From assembly GCF_932526225.1 (NCBI RefSeq), contig NC_064037.1, positions 5,104,703 to 5,168,702 of the forward strand: a stretch of 64,000 nucleotides of DNA, given 5' to 3'. Both the position numbers and the translations under genes were made by a program. Of this stretch, positions 1-15,700 are shown one piece after another. How positions within the stretch are numbered: the stretch's first letter is position 1; every line of letters begins with the position of its first letter. The notes under the pieces are model-generated. The model searched no databases. It saw only the letters and a list, made by a program, of their open reading frames with translations, and was not told the DNA's origin. This stretch comes from Nematostella vectensis (Eukaryota; Cnidaria; Anthozoa; Actiniaria; Edwardsiidae).

Positions 1-3438
<3,438 letters not shown>

Positions 3439-3439
3439 C

Positions 3440-4520
3440 TAGTATCAATCCCATATTCTGGATTTTAGGGTTTGCACAGATTAAGATTTCGTGCGATGGC
3501 AACGTTCGTGGGAGGATCTAAATTACGGAATCCGATTAATGCGCCGTTCTTAAGTGCGTCCCCCAGGGAGTTAGATCGGGCCACCCACGGAAACATCACG
3601 CGAGTCAAACATGCATTGAAAACAATAACATGTGCATATTCTGTGCAACTCTTCCTTCAAATACCTTGCTCCTTAGATTCCAACGAAAAGCATATTTTTT
3701 TAGTTAAACTCGTTCCCTTCCAATTCACCTTGTTCTTAAGTGTTCTAGCTATAGAGTAGACGCACATAATATGAATATTTTTGTAAATGAGCACCTATTT
3801 AGTTCAAGCAGCCTTATCAGCATTATCAACTTCATAGCCAAAAAGAGATAAAAGGAGAAAACAGGAGACAGTATTCGTGTTAGGATTTCTTTCTCTCTTC
3901 TTAACAATTTCTAAATTTCTGTTTGCGTCAGAAAAACGTTTTGAAAAATGTGTAACAGAAAAGTTTCTGAAAATTACAAAAACTCCGATAAAAAAGTTAC
4001 ATCTAATAACTAAACTAAAGAAATGGTCGTTCGAAGACAATATTCCTTGGTCTGAATTTTGAAAAATGGCGTCCTTTTTAAACACCGTTAAGCTTGGAGA
4101 TAATAAATTTTTAATCAAAATCACCGTAAACGATTAAAAAAAGTTCGTAGAATTATTTATCGTGGGGGCCTTCAACCATGTAAGAACTCGTATAAACGTA
4201 AATCCCCTAGGATAAGGGATTCAGAAAAATAAAATAAGACTATCCGCTGGCGGAGGCGATATCGTCAAACTATAAATTCTGTTTTAGAAATATAAATTTT
4301 CTTAGGTGATACCTCTACCCAGTATTTATTTTAAAGTCCCAGTACCTTAGTGTAGCTTGATATGGCTATTGAAAAAACGGACTTCAAAGGCTTGGTTGGA
4401 GCAGATGTTGTCACCTTGAAAATCCCTGAAGAAATACGCAAGAAAGGATACCTTTGAATAGGGACAGATGGGACCACTACGTTTATTTGATTAGCCTATT
4501 GCGCACGCGTCTACCCATTA
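3440..4520. other. Intergenic, no gene seen
   Basis: AT-rich sequence with only short reading frames. I see no convincing splice-bounded exon, RNA gene or repeat structure. Confidence 0.5.
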
Positions 4521-4524
4521 ATTA

Positions 4525-4914
4525 TGAATGACGTCACACCGAGGGAGCCAATAAAATAGAGTTGTTTTACTAAGACGTATCTTTTGTTTTAGAAAACAGT
4601 TAAATTAAGGTAATTAGTTTTAATTTTCTGTGGGATATATTATTGGGGTTATCGTTTGCGGTTTTAGGTCTGTAGGGAAATTGTAATCGAGGTAAAGAAA
4701 TAGTGCATAGTCCACAAGCAATGACGTCACACTAAGGGGGCCAATAAAATGGCGTTGTTTTACTAAGACGTATAACTTTGTTTTAGTAAACAATTAAATA
4801 AAGGTAATTAGTTTTAAATTTTCTGCGCGATATATTATTGGGGTTATCGTTTGTGGTTTTAGGTCTGTAGGGAAATTGGGAAATTGAGGTAAACAAATAG
4901 TACATAGTCCACAG
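4525..4914. repeat. Two-copy 195-bp tandem duplication with CRE-like TGACGTCA-type sites
   Basis: Copies start at 4525 and 4720, each with AATGACGTCAC, then (G)CCAATAAAAT, GTTTTACTAAGACGTAT and GGTTTTAGGTCTGTAGGG. They have diverged by scattered substitutions, so the duplication is not recent. Each copy holds a cAMP-response-element-like core (TGACGTCA) beside a CCAAT-like box. That suggests regulatory potential, but no promoter or gene lies immediately next to it. Confidence 0.8.
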
Positions 4915-6480
4915 GCAATCGGTAAGTACCAACTGAGATTAAATCAGAAAAAAAAAGAAATTGTTCCATGCTTTAGGGAACAAATTAATCTAAAAACCAT
5001 TAGTAAGGCAATAGTAATATTTCAAGCCCTAGGCCCGAGGCACTAAGAATACAAGTTATTTTTCAAATCTACAGGATTAAAAAAAATCTGCCCAAATCAT
5101 TTTGTGTTGAATACTTTTTTAGAGGCTTGTATTACTTCATACTCGTTTTCATACTTTTTTCTGCTTTAAATTGCTATTTCTTGTTTTGTTTATTAGGTGT
5201 TGTCTGATAGCAATTTACTCTATGTGATTGATTCTACTCAATAGTAAAGACACAAAGGATAATCAACAAAGAGCGCTATATCAATGTGTGAAAGACGCTT
5301 TCACACTTCACTTAGCAAAGAAAGGGCCCTATCAAGAAGTAGTGTTGTCGGCGTGGGAATACGATGTGTGAACAGTTGTATTATTCTTGGTTCATTCAAG
5401 GAGTTGTGATGTTTACGTAGAACTCAGAAATTTTAATTATGAGGTTTATTCCAACCTAGACAAAGGATGTCTAGAAAGAAAGTGTGGTTAAAAATCTTTT
5501 AATTGTCCGAATTTTTAAAAATATTGTAGGGCGAATTTCCACAAATCATTTATCGAGGAATCTATCATTTGGTGGCTGCTTTTGTCAGTAAAGTAATCCG
5601 CATCTAACTTTTTGTGGAGTGAGTTGTGACGTCAAGTGTAACCAATGAGCTTGTCCCAGGTCTAATGCTTCCTCACGGTAGTTCTACGATCACAGGCAAC
5701 CCAGTTATAAACGCTTTGGGCTAGCCCGACCTTTGTATTATCACAAGGGGATGATGAGTGTTAGCATGCTTTGAATTTAAGCTTTCGCTGGCGTCCCTGG
5801 TAATGTAGTCATATGTGATTTAAATACCTAGCTTAAAATTATCGTAAATCCCGGTGCTGCTCGTTTTAGGCGGTATCCCTTCAGGTGGACCAGATGACAA
5901 TGTTGACCAAATTAACCCCCACATGGGGAGGCACGATTAAAATTTAGGGGGATGGGGATAGTAAAGTCGTAGAGCCAGAAATATGAAAAGAAACGCCTGC
6001 GGAAGAAGGCTCGATGTTAGCATAGGGACGATACCTTTGTTAAGTACGACAGCGACAGGTTTGAATCCTCTTGGTGGAGTTATGGCAACAGGGCTGCATA
6101 GCTGTACGGAGTAACAGATGACGCAGTAACAATACTTGTTTAGCAAGAACACGACATCTGCTGCACCCGTTTGGCAACAGTGCTCTGATGAGGAGACATC
6201 AAGGACAGAAGTATCTTAGTTTATTATTGTCATCATATTAGTAAAGTCATCATCATTATCATCATAATATTAAGTATAACAACGGCTAGAACATTGAGAG
6301 CAGACAAATGCGTAATAAGAATGTGAAACAATCAGTCACAATATGGTCAGATGTATGAATAGACCAAGGATACTAATTGTACAGTAGCGAACACAGGCGA
6401 GAACGTACAGGCCTATTTCCTTAACTCCTGCAACCGTACGCTTTTCTTTGGCCCTTTTTCCATACAACGTCAAAGGTTAA
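4915..6480. other. Intergenic, no gene seen
   Basis: AT-rich sequence. Open frames near 5937-6152 are not supported by any family resemblance or splice context that I can see. A short imperfect (ATC)n tract lies near 6225-6275. Confidence 0.45.
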
Positions 6481-7405
6481 ACCTAAACCAGACCTAGACC
6501 TAGACCTAGACCTAAACCAGACCAAGACCTAGACCTAGACCTAGACCTAGATCTAGACCTAAACCAGACCTAGACCTAGAACTAAACCAGACCTAGACCT
6601 AAACCAGACCTAGACCTAGACCTAGACCTAAACCAGACCTAGACCTAGACCTAGACCTAAACCAGACCTAGACCAAGAACTAAACCAGACCTAGACCTAG
6701 ACCTAAACCAGACCTAGACCTAGACCTAGACATAAACCAGACCAAGACCTAGACCTAAACCAGGCCTAGACCTAGACCTAAACCAGACCTAGACCTAGAA
6801 CTAAACCTAAACCACACCTAGACCTAGACCTAAACCAGACCTAGAACTAAACCAGACCTAGGCCTAGATCTAGACCTAGACCTAAACCAGACCTAGACCT
6901 AGAACGAAACCAGACCTAGACCTAGACCTAGACCTAAACCTAGACCTGGACCTAGACCAGACCTAGACCTAGACCTAGAACTAAACCAGACCTAGACCTA
7001 GACCTAAACCAGACCTAGACCTAGACCTAAACCAGACCTAGACCTAGAACTTAACCAGACCTAGACCTAGACCTAGACCTAGACCTAAACCAGACCTAGA
7101 CCTAGACCTAGACCTAAACCAGACCTAGACCTAGACCTAGACCTAGACCTTAACCAGACCTAGACCTAGACCTAGACCAAGACCTAGACCAAAACCAGAC
7201 CTAGACCTAAACCAGACCTAAACCAGACCTAGACCTAAACCAGACCTAGACCTAGACCTAAACCCTAAACCTGAATCAGACCTAGACCTAGACATAGACG
7301 CAGACCTAGACATAGACCTAGACCTAAACCAGACCTAGACCTAGACCTAGACCTAGACCTAGACCTGGACCAGACCTAGACCTAGACCTAGACCTAGACC
7401 ATAAA
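6480..7405. repeat. Telomere-like satellite built from CCTAGA / CCTAAACCAGA units
   Basis: About 0.9 kb of hexamers CCTAGA interspersed with CCTAAACCAGA units, in irregular order. One canonical-looking CCCTAAA occurs near 7264. The G-rich strand is (TCTAGG)n, one base from the animal telomere hexamer TTAGGG. It is internal, with genes on both sides. Confidence 0.9.
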
Positions 7406-7545
7406 TAAAAGGACAAAAGCACGCGTACGGTTGCAATGCTCGCTTCGGGAACGATATGGAGATAAGAGCAAGGAAATTGGTTCCAAAAGTAAGTGTAAGC
7501 TTCAACAACTTGAAAAAAAACATAACCACCCTCAAACCATACACA

Positions 7546-7925
7546 ACCCCCCTAAACTATCCTATCGCCCGTGCTTTACCTGTGCACCTGGTGACCGTCA
7601 TGTGTGTGAGTGCATACATACCCACCCCTAAACTATCCTATCGCCCGTGCTTTACCTGTGCACTTGGTGCCGTCATGTGTGTGGGTCATACATAACAACC
7701 CCTAAACTATCCTATTGCCCTTGCTTTACCTGTGCACCTGGTGACCGTCATGTGTGTGGGTCATACACACCCACCCCTAAACTATCATATCGCCCGTGCT
7801 TTACCTGTGCACCTGGTGACCGTCATGTGTGTGGGTCATACATACCCACCCCTAAACTATCCTATCGCCCGTGCTTTACCTGTGCACTTGGTGACAGTCA
7901 TGTGTGTGGGCGCATTTTGATCATC
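7546..7925. repeat. 75-bp tandem array, five copies
   Basis: Copies start near 7551, 7627, 7702, 7777 and 7852. Each contains CCCCTAAACTATCCTATCGC, GTGCTTTACCTGTGCAC and GACCGTCATGTGTGTG. Open frames crossing the array result from the period (75 is a multiple of 3). I see no gene. Confidence 0.9.
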
Positions 7926-8221
7926 GAATGGGATGTATACGCCAGCTTTCATCCCACCAAACAGCGTGACGTCATTGTATATCGCATGCACTTTGCATGT
8001 ATTTGGTGACGTAACTTGGCAACGCACTGGGACTGACAGAAGTAGCCATACTATCAATATCAACGGTGCTTTCATTGTCTCTACCTGTGAAAAAAGCTAG
8101 TACTGAAATTATATAGGATTTCTTACCTTTTATCTTGTTTTCGTTACTTTTTTCCCTACCCTCTCAGTTTTATTCTTAGTCCTTATTATTTCTATTAAAC
8201 TTTCTTTCTTCTTTCGGGCTT

Positions 8222-8661
8222 TCAGGGCCGTAGCAGAATTGACCAACACTGGGGGGGGGGGGGGGGGGGGGGGTGTGGGGGCAGTGACTCCCCTTTTCCG
8301 AAACACACTTTTTTTTCAATCATTGACGTCATGAGGCTCAAATGCCCAGTGGTCGCTCTTTCGGCATGATCTCCACGCTTGAGAAAAAAAACAGATATCA
8401 CTTTTCCTGGTCGATTTCCTTGGTAGGGGGTGTGAAAATGCTAAAGAGTTCCAAAAAGATTTCCTACGAAGTCGTAAGATACTACAACTTACACTTTAAT
8501 GAACCAGTAGTAAGTGATCTAGGGGGAGGGGGGGTTAGGGGGTTTAAACACCCCTTTGGGCTACCAGAAAGCAATATGTAACAAAAAAATGACCCCCTCC
8601 CCCCTTTGTCACTGAGTTAAACCCCCCCTTTAGCAAAAAGCTAGATCCGCCCCTGTCCAGT
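8222..8661. mobile_element. Possible hAT-like MITE
   Basis: CAGGGCCGTAGCAGAATT at the left resembles the inverse of the right end (AGCTAGATCCGCCCCTG). The interior holds a long poly-G tract (8250-8272). The terminal match is imperfect and no 8-bp target duplication is visible, so this is tentative. Confidence 0.3.
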
Positions 8662-9208
8662 ATAAAGTTTAGAGTTTTAGGCGGCACCAAGGTGGGCCTT
8701 CGTATGAGGACTTACGAAATATCAAGGATATGCTTTGCCTACGAATGTTTGTTTATGTTGCAATAAAACATCAGTTCATTGTGACTTGCTTTAGTCTAGT
8801 GCTTTGGTAATCCTACACTACTTACCTAACAAACGTCCGGTGAGTGTAGAATATTGAAGCCCGCGATATTGACGCGGAAAGAGGAAACGAAAACTTCGTT
8901 ATGATACAATGATGCAATGTCAACAACAAGCTTACACCTTAGGGCGACAGCTTCAAGTATACTGTCCTCCTTACCCTTTATTCCAAAGCACACGATTTGA
9001 CATTTTTGCTTCCAAGAGGTCATTGCACTGTATGAGCCTTCTCTGTATATCAGCGCCGCGTCATCACATGATTGACAGTCACCGGAAATTGATCAAGGCT
9101 TATCATTATAGATAATTCAAACGAGCAGCAACTTCCCTGCCACATAATTTGGCTTCCTTGTATACCTCGGGGTTTTTTCAACCTATTGAAGTTCTTTTTC
9201 AGAACAGT

Positions 9209-9216
9209 TATAAAAG
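9209..9216 (+). promoter_or_regulatory. Candidate TATA box of the T-box gene
   Basis: TATAAAAG lies about 540 bases upstream of the T-box start codon. It would place transcription start near 9240, just before the ATG of a 103-codon frame at 9247-9558, which could act as an upstream reading frame. Inference from sequence only. Confidence 0.35.
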
Positions 9217-9745
9217 GGTATTCTTAGTTGCTTTACCTTCATCAAAATGATAACTCGCTCGAACATGGAAAATTCGAATTCCCCGCTTGCTATTTGTCTC
9301 CCTTCAGATCTCGAGTGGCAGGAATCTACTACGTATAGCTTCTCTATCAATTATGAGAAGGCTCTTAGAGTTCCCTTCAAAAGAAAATTGATTAAATTTT
9401 TGTTGAAATTAATGCTTATCATTGTATCAGTGAAATCCTCACACCTAAAGAATAGAATTACATTTGTCTTCTCCGCCAATCAGAAACGCGAATTGGGAAT
9501 CCAACAATACATATCAACACTTCCAGACACCAATTTGACAAGCTCAAGCTTTGCTTAAAAATGGTGGACTGCTTTAGTGTTTGAAAACATGCTTGATAGC
9601 TTGCCTTTATGCCTGAGAAAAAGCTGGAAGCTTAGAGCGGCTATTTCTTTAGCTGGGTATGACTAAGGATTAGTACTGAAGGAATTAAAAGAAGGTTCAC
9701 AGTCAATCTTGAAGAGTAAAGAGGAACAACGTGGAATTCAATGCA

Positions 9746-12700
9746 ATGGAGCTCGCCGCTAAAGGTTGTGTGAGAGTTAAGCTAAAAAACAGCGAATTAT
9801 GGGAACAATTCAACAGAATCGGTACAGAGATGATTCTTACCAAGTCTGGAAGGTAAGCTAATGTAAAGTAACCTTAGATTTATCTGGAAATACGTATGTT
9901 CTTACATACTCCGTTGTAGCTTGAAGGTGTGAAAATAGTTGTAATACGATCCACAAACACTCAGCCACTTTGACACTTCAGCTCTACTCTGAAACGCCGC
10001 TCTTTTGCTTGACAGCACATATCTTAATTCGCACTTGTTTACGCATTTCTCCGTGCTTTGAATATTCTTTTTAAATTTCTACAGGGAACTGTCAAAACCC
10101 TGACAGTTTCTATCTATCTTTACTTCCGTTATGTCTTTGTTTACTTCCGGTTTTCAGCATTCAAATGAAAGACATTTTCTTAGATAATTCAGTCTAATAA
10201 ACAAAAATAAGATTTAAAAGCTTATAGCATGACAGAACCCCTTAGCGTGATACGCTACCCTTACCAAACAAAAAATCCCGCAAAGGGCGCGAAAATAGTT
10301 GCTATCCGATCTACAAAAAATAGGAGGTCCCCCTTATTCTGAATGCTCACGCATTTTCTTAGCAGGAGAATGAAGGTCCAGAATAGTCCCCTAAATCCCG
10401 TTATCCCGATAGAAAAGTCACCCGTGCGACATTTCTATTCCCAATCCAACTGTGTTTTCCTCGAATTCCCGTATCCCGATATCAAAAACGCTATATACCG
10501 CATCCAGAAAAACCTATTGTGGACGCTGCAGAATGGCTGAGTGACATCCAGATAAGTCGGAAGGAAAAAGGCTATTTTAACGTAGATAGCTGAATTTTCT
10601 TTCAACGCCCGTTTCCCCACTTTTTATGCCAAAAATATAGCAGCGTTGTACTTGCCTGTGCTCCATCCGAACTAACCGACATTAGTAGGCGCGATGTTGG
10701 AAAGAAGGGATGTAAAAAAAAAAACTTAATACCCTATCCCAGAAAAGGTGAAGTGAAATAACAAGTGCATCAAATTTAGTTCAAGGAAACGTCTGCCTGG
10801 CCGACGCTTATGGGTTGTATAATGATTCTTCTCTTTTCACTCCGTTAGACGAATGTTCCCGTACCTGTCTATCGCTATAGAGGGGCTTTCGTCAGAATTC
10901 AAATACGTTGTGATGGTGGATATGGCTCGAATCGACCTCAAAAAGTACAAGTTTGTGGACCAAAGTCAGCAATGGCTTCCCGTCAGTCCCCACGAGTACC
11001 CGGATGTCATGAGCGTGGGCGCATTATGTCACCAGGGTTGTCCGCTGACCAGTCATTCATTGGAAGCTGGGATTTTGTTTAATAAACTCAAATTGACGAA
11101 TGCTCTCAAGGAGGACATGGAAGATCAGGTAACAAGGGTAAAGCTCACTTATTGCAGGGTTATTAGGCCACAATAATAAGATGCAATCCAACATTTCTTT
11201 TTTTTAGTTGTATTAGTTTTATTAGTTATTATTTTTACTGATTAGTTTTTCGTTAACTGTCTAGATACTTCTCGAATCGATGCATAGATACGCCCCCCGT
11301 ATTCACGTTATGGCCGAGCAAGACTTTGCCAATAAAGACTGGACCCGAGCTCTTGTGTTCACCTTCCAAGAAACAGAGTTCATTGCCGTGACCGCTTACA
11401 TGAACAAGCAGGTAATGTCGGGTTTACACGATATACAGGCGCGTTCCCAGGATTGGGGTGCGCAGTCATGTGTAAAAAGCATAGTATTTGAAGATTCTTT
11501 AATAAGAAATGACCAACTTTTTGGCCGCCAAGGGGGGTGCGCGGCGCACCCTGCGCACCCCCCTGTGTACGCGCCTGATATACACAGACAGGCCAGGCTG
11601 GGTGTACACGACAAGAAAACCGGCAGAGCGTCTAGGTAGAGGTTCTTACAACGTTCTCTTAATGTGTAAAGCATGTCATGGCGTTCTTATGGCGTGTAAA
11701 GTAGGGTTCTCACGGTGCCATCATCGTGTGTAAAGCATGGTTCTCACGTCGGTCTCATAGTGTGTTTATGTGGTTCTCACGGCGGTCTCATAGTGTGTAA
11801 AGTGCGGTTCTCACGGCGGTCTCATAGTGTGTAAAGTGTGGTTCTCACGGCGGTCTCATAGTGTGTAAAGTGTGGTTCTCACGGCGGTCTTAGTGTGTAA
11901 ATGTGGTTCTTACGGCGGTCTGGTCTCATAGTGTGTAAAGTGTGGTTCTCACGGCGGTCTCATAGTGTGTAAATGTGGTTCTCGCGGCGTTCTCATAGTG
12001 TGTAAAGTGTGGTTCTCACGGCGTTCTCATAGTGTGTAAAGTGTGGTTCTCACGGCGTTCCCTTTGTTGGTGGTGTGTAAAGTGTGGTTCATACGACGTG
12101 TAAAGCATGGTTCTCAAGGCAGTCTTCATAGTGTGTAAAGCATGGTTCTCAAGGCAGTCTTATAGTGTGTAAAGCATGGTTCTCAAGGCAGTCTTATAGT
12201 GTGCAAAGCATGGTTCTCACGGCGTTCTCATAGTGTGTAAAGCATGGTTTCACGGCGGTCTCAGTGTGCAAAGCATGGTTTTCACGGCGTTCAAATAGTG
12301 TGTAAAGCATGGTTTCAAGGCGGTCTCAGTGTGTAAAGCATGGTTTCATGGCGTTCAAATAGTGTGCAAAGTGTGGTTCTCACAGCGTTGTCATGGTGTG
12401 TAAGGCATGGTTCTCACGGCGTTCTCATAGTGTGTAAAGTGTGGTTCCCACGGCGTTCTCATGGTTTGTAAGGCATGGTTCTCATGGTTGATGAATTGGC
12501 TCTCACCAGATAACTCAACTCAAGATTCAGAATAATCCATTCGCAAGGGCGTTTAGAGAACCGAAGTTGAAAAAGTGAGTACCGTCACGTGATTTCGAGT
12601 AATCGTTAGTACGGCACACTTGTACAAGAATTTGATAAAAAATTATATGAGTGTGTAACAAAACAACTTTGCGTCTTATTTATCCAAATGTAATGAGTAG

Positions 12701-15700
12701 ATCGAAACAAATAGATTACATGCGAAGGATCAAACTTATTTAATCTTTGCAATTTTAATGTTGCGTAAACGTACAGCTTCAAATCGTCCGTTCCATCCGT
12801 TCGATGCGAGATCGCAATGTTTTTATCTCGTAAAATAATGCAAGAAAGGCAAAGATCACCATAGTAGTATACTAAAAAATGAGAAAGAATAGAGGGGAGG
12901 GGTGGATGATGCTGCAGTCTCCCGGTCTCTTCCCCTCCATGGCAACTGGTATAGCTCGTATAACTTAATTGACCTTACTTATTATTCTCCCTTACTCTTC
13001 CTCTGAATGATTTTTAGACGTGCTTTCATGGATGCCATATCAGTTGACACCAGTTTAAATGACGTGAATGTCAAGAGTGGCACGCCAAGGCTGGATGTTC
13101 CCAAGGTAACTGAAGAGACGGAGCCTCTTGCCTACAAGGTGCAAGAAGACAGGTAAAGTCTGGTCCGCACCACACACACAGACAGATAAAGCTTGGTTCA
13201 TACTGTGCAAACAAACAGATGAAGTATGGTTCATAACTATGAAAATATACAGATAAAGGCTGGTTCTTCGCAAAAACAAAGACAAAGTTTCATTTACAAT
13301 GCGCAAACAGCAAATACAGAGATGGAGCTTGGTTCATAGTTCGCAAACACATAGATAAAGTATGGTTCATACTGCGCAAACAGACTGATAAAGATAGTGT
13401 GTTTCACACTAGATCAACACACTAGGTCGTTGTTCATCATACAAAAAGGAGTTAAAATCTCCCTTTTATTCCCTTGATTTATGATTTTTCTTTTTATGGT
13501 TTTTAGACGAGGTTTGGATGCCATAGTAGGGGACACCATTTCAAAGGACATGGATGACATGAGTACTGATTCACAAGCGACATATGAAACAAAGCCGCTC
13601 GTTTACAGTGTGCAAGCGAAGCAAGGTACATGGCAAAGGCCACTAAGACAAAGTTTTACCATGCGACGCGCGCTACCGTGACCACCAAGACAAATTTTTA
13701 CCATGCGACGCGCGCTACCGTGGTAACCAAGACAAAGTTTACCATGCGACGCGCGCTACCGTAGCCACCAAGACAAAGTTTACCATGCGACGCACGTTAC
13801 CGTAGCCACCAAGACAAATTTTACCATGCGACGCGCGCTAACGTGGCCAACAAGACAAAGTTCACCATGCGACGCGCGCTACCGTGGCCACCAAGACAAA
13901 ATTTACCATGCGACGCGCGCTACCGTGGCCACCAAGACAAAGTTTACCATGCGACGCGCGCTACCGTGGCCACCAAGACAAAATTTACCATGCGACGCGC
14001 GCTACCGTGGCCACCGAGACAAAGTTTACCATGCGACGCGCGCTACCGTGGCCACCAAGACAAAATTTACCATGCGACGCGCGCTACCGTGGCCACCGAG
14101 ACAAAGTTTACCATGCGACGGGCATATACTCTGGTTTCGTTTCTAACAAAATCAAGAGCTGTCAACAGAGTGAGAAAAACAGACCGCAAAGCATTGTTGT
14201 CTTTTGGTTGATTATGACTTTCGTAATTTGTAATTCTAACAAACTGACATGATTGTTTCTTTTATAGTTTCTTGTTGGATGTAAAAAAATTGACATCGAC
14301 GCTTTCTGGATATTTTGGGTCAAATTTGATTGATTGTGCGAATAATTTACTTGAATAAGTTGCAATTAAAACTGAATTCATCTGCTTCTTGGATCTGCCG
14401 TCCTCACACTATTTTTTGTTTCTTGTCGAATTTCTCGAATAAGCCTTTTTCACTTACTTGTGGAAGCATGTAAGAAAGTAATCTATATTCGATTGTAATG
14501 TCCAAGTGTGATATTTTATGGCACACAAGAGCGTTTTTAAATGACTATTTATATCAAGAAGGCATCCAAAAGGTTTCGCTATGACGCACGGTCCCGATAC
14601 ATCGAATACTGGAATACTTGCGCAACATCAGTCGCAGTGAGAGCTAGGCTTTTAAGATGGGAAACAGCTCTGCCAAAACCTTTGGCTTTGAAACTCAGGT
14701 CTCACCAAAGAAAAAAATCGCCTACAAGCGTTTCTGTGGACCTCAAATCAGATCCAGTAACTACTTTGTTTACGAAGCACGTTCTGTGTCTCTTGCTGCT
14801 TCCCAGCGGCACCTCCACAGGTTGCCCCACGTTAGAATTTGTCTGTCTGTTTTTGTCCAACGTTCAATTTCAAGCCTATCTTGCGGCCGGCATGTGGCCT
14901 ATTACATCAGCTAAATGGCAGTCCTTACTCCTGGTGTGTTGGTGGCCCTGTTTTATCTTCATCTGGCCTTGTTTCAGTCAAGATCATGGGTCCCCGAATC
15001 CGAGTGCTCATGTCCGCCATCTTGGAAATCCGATACGTTCTCTGAGCTCGAGAAGGGTTTATGACAGCGCTACGCTGAAGTCAATTAGGAAAACACAACC
15101 CAAGCAACGTATTGATAAAGAACTGTGGCTTCGTTTGAAGGATCTAGGCATTAGAAAACCTTTTAGATCCTCTCGTAAGTCCCGAGTCAACCGTTCGGAT
15201 GGTCTCCCTGTGCCTGAGACCACAGGTACCCCATCAGTCGATGATGTCGCTGCTGGAACTCTTAAAGCTACAATTCCTAGTTTGGTCTACAGTAATATCA
15301 GATCAATTCAACACAAGATCGATGAGCTTCAAACTGTTGTTAATCTCAATAGACCCCAAATCGTCTGCATCACTGAGTCTTGGCTGCACCCTGACATCCC
15401 GGATGCTGCAGTTAACCTCCCCGGGTTTTCGTGCTTCAGGCGCGATAGAACACACACGTCTGGTGGTGGTGTATGCGTTTACGTCGACTCTAACATCTCG
15501 TGCACAAGACTGTCTGACTACGAATCACAGGACATCGAATCGATATGGATTGATGCTAGACCACGCAGGCTCCCTCGCAAAATCTCCAGGATATTACTTG
15601 GATCTGTATACCACTCCACTAGTTGTGGTGAGGTTGAGAACTGTATGCTCCTAGAACATCTGCAGTCTAATACTGAGAGCTTCCTACGTAATCATCCAGA

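Noticed and set aside
9247-9558. 103-codon frame just after the TATA box as a separate gene
   Set aside because: No family resemblance. It is kept only as a possible upstream frame of the T-box transcript.
13652-14122. Regular 41-bp repeats considered as a CRISPR array
   Set aside because: There are no unique spacers; units are contiguous near-copies, and the setting is an animal intron.
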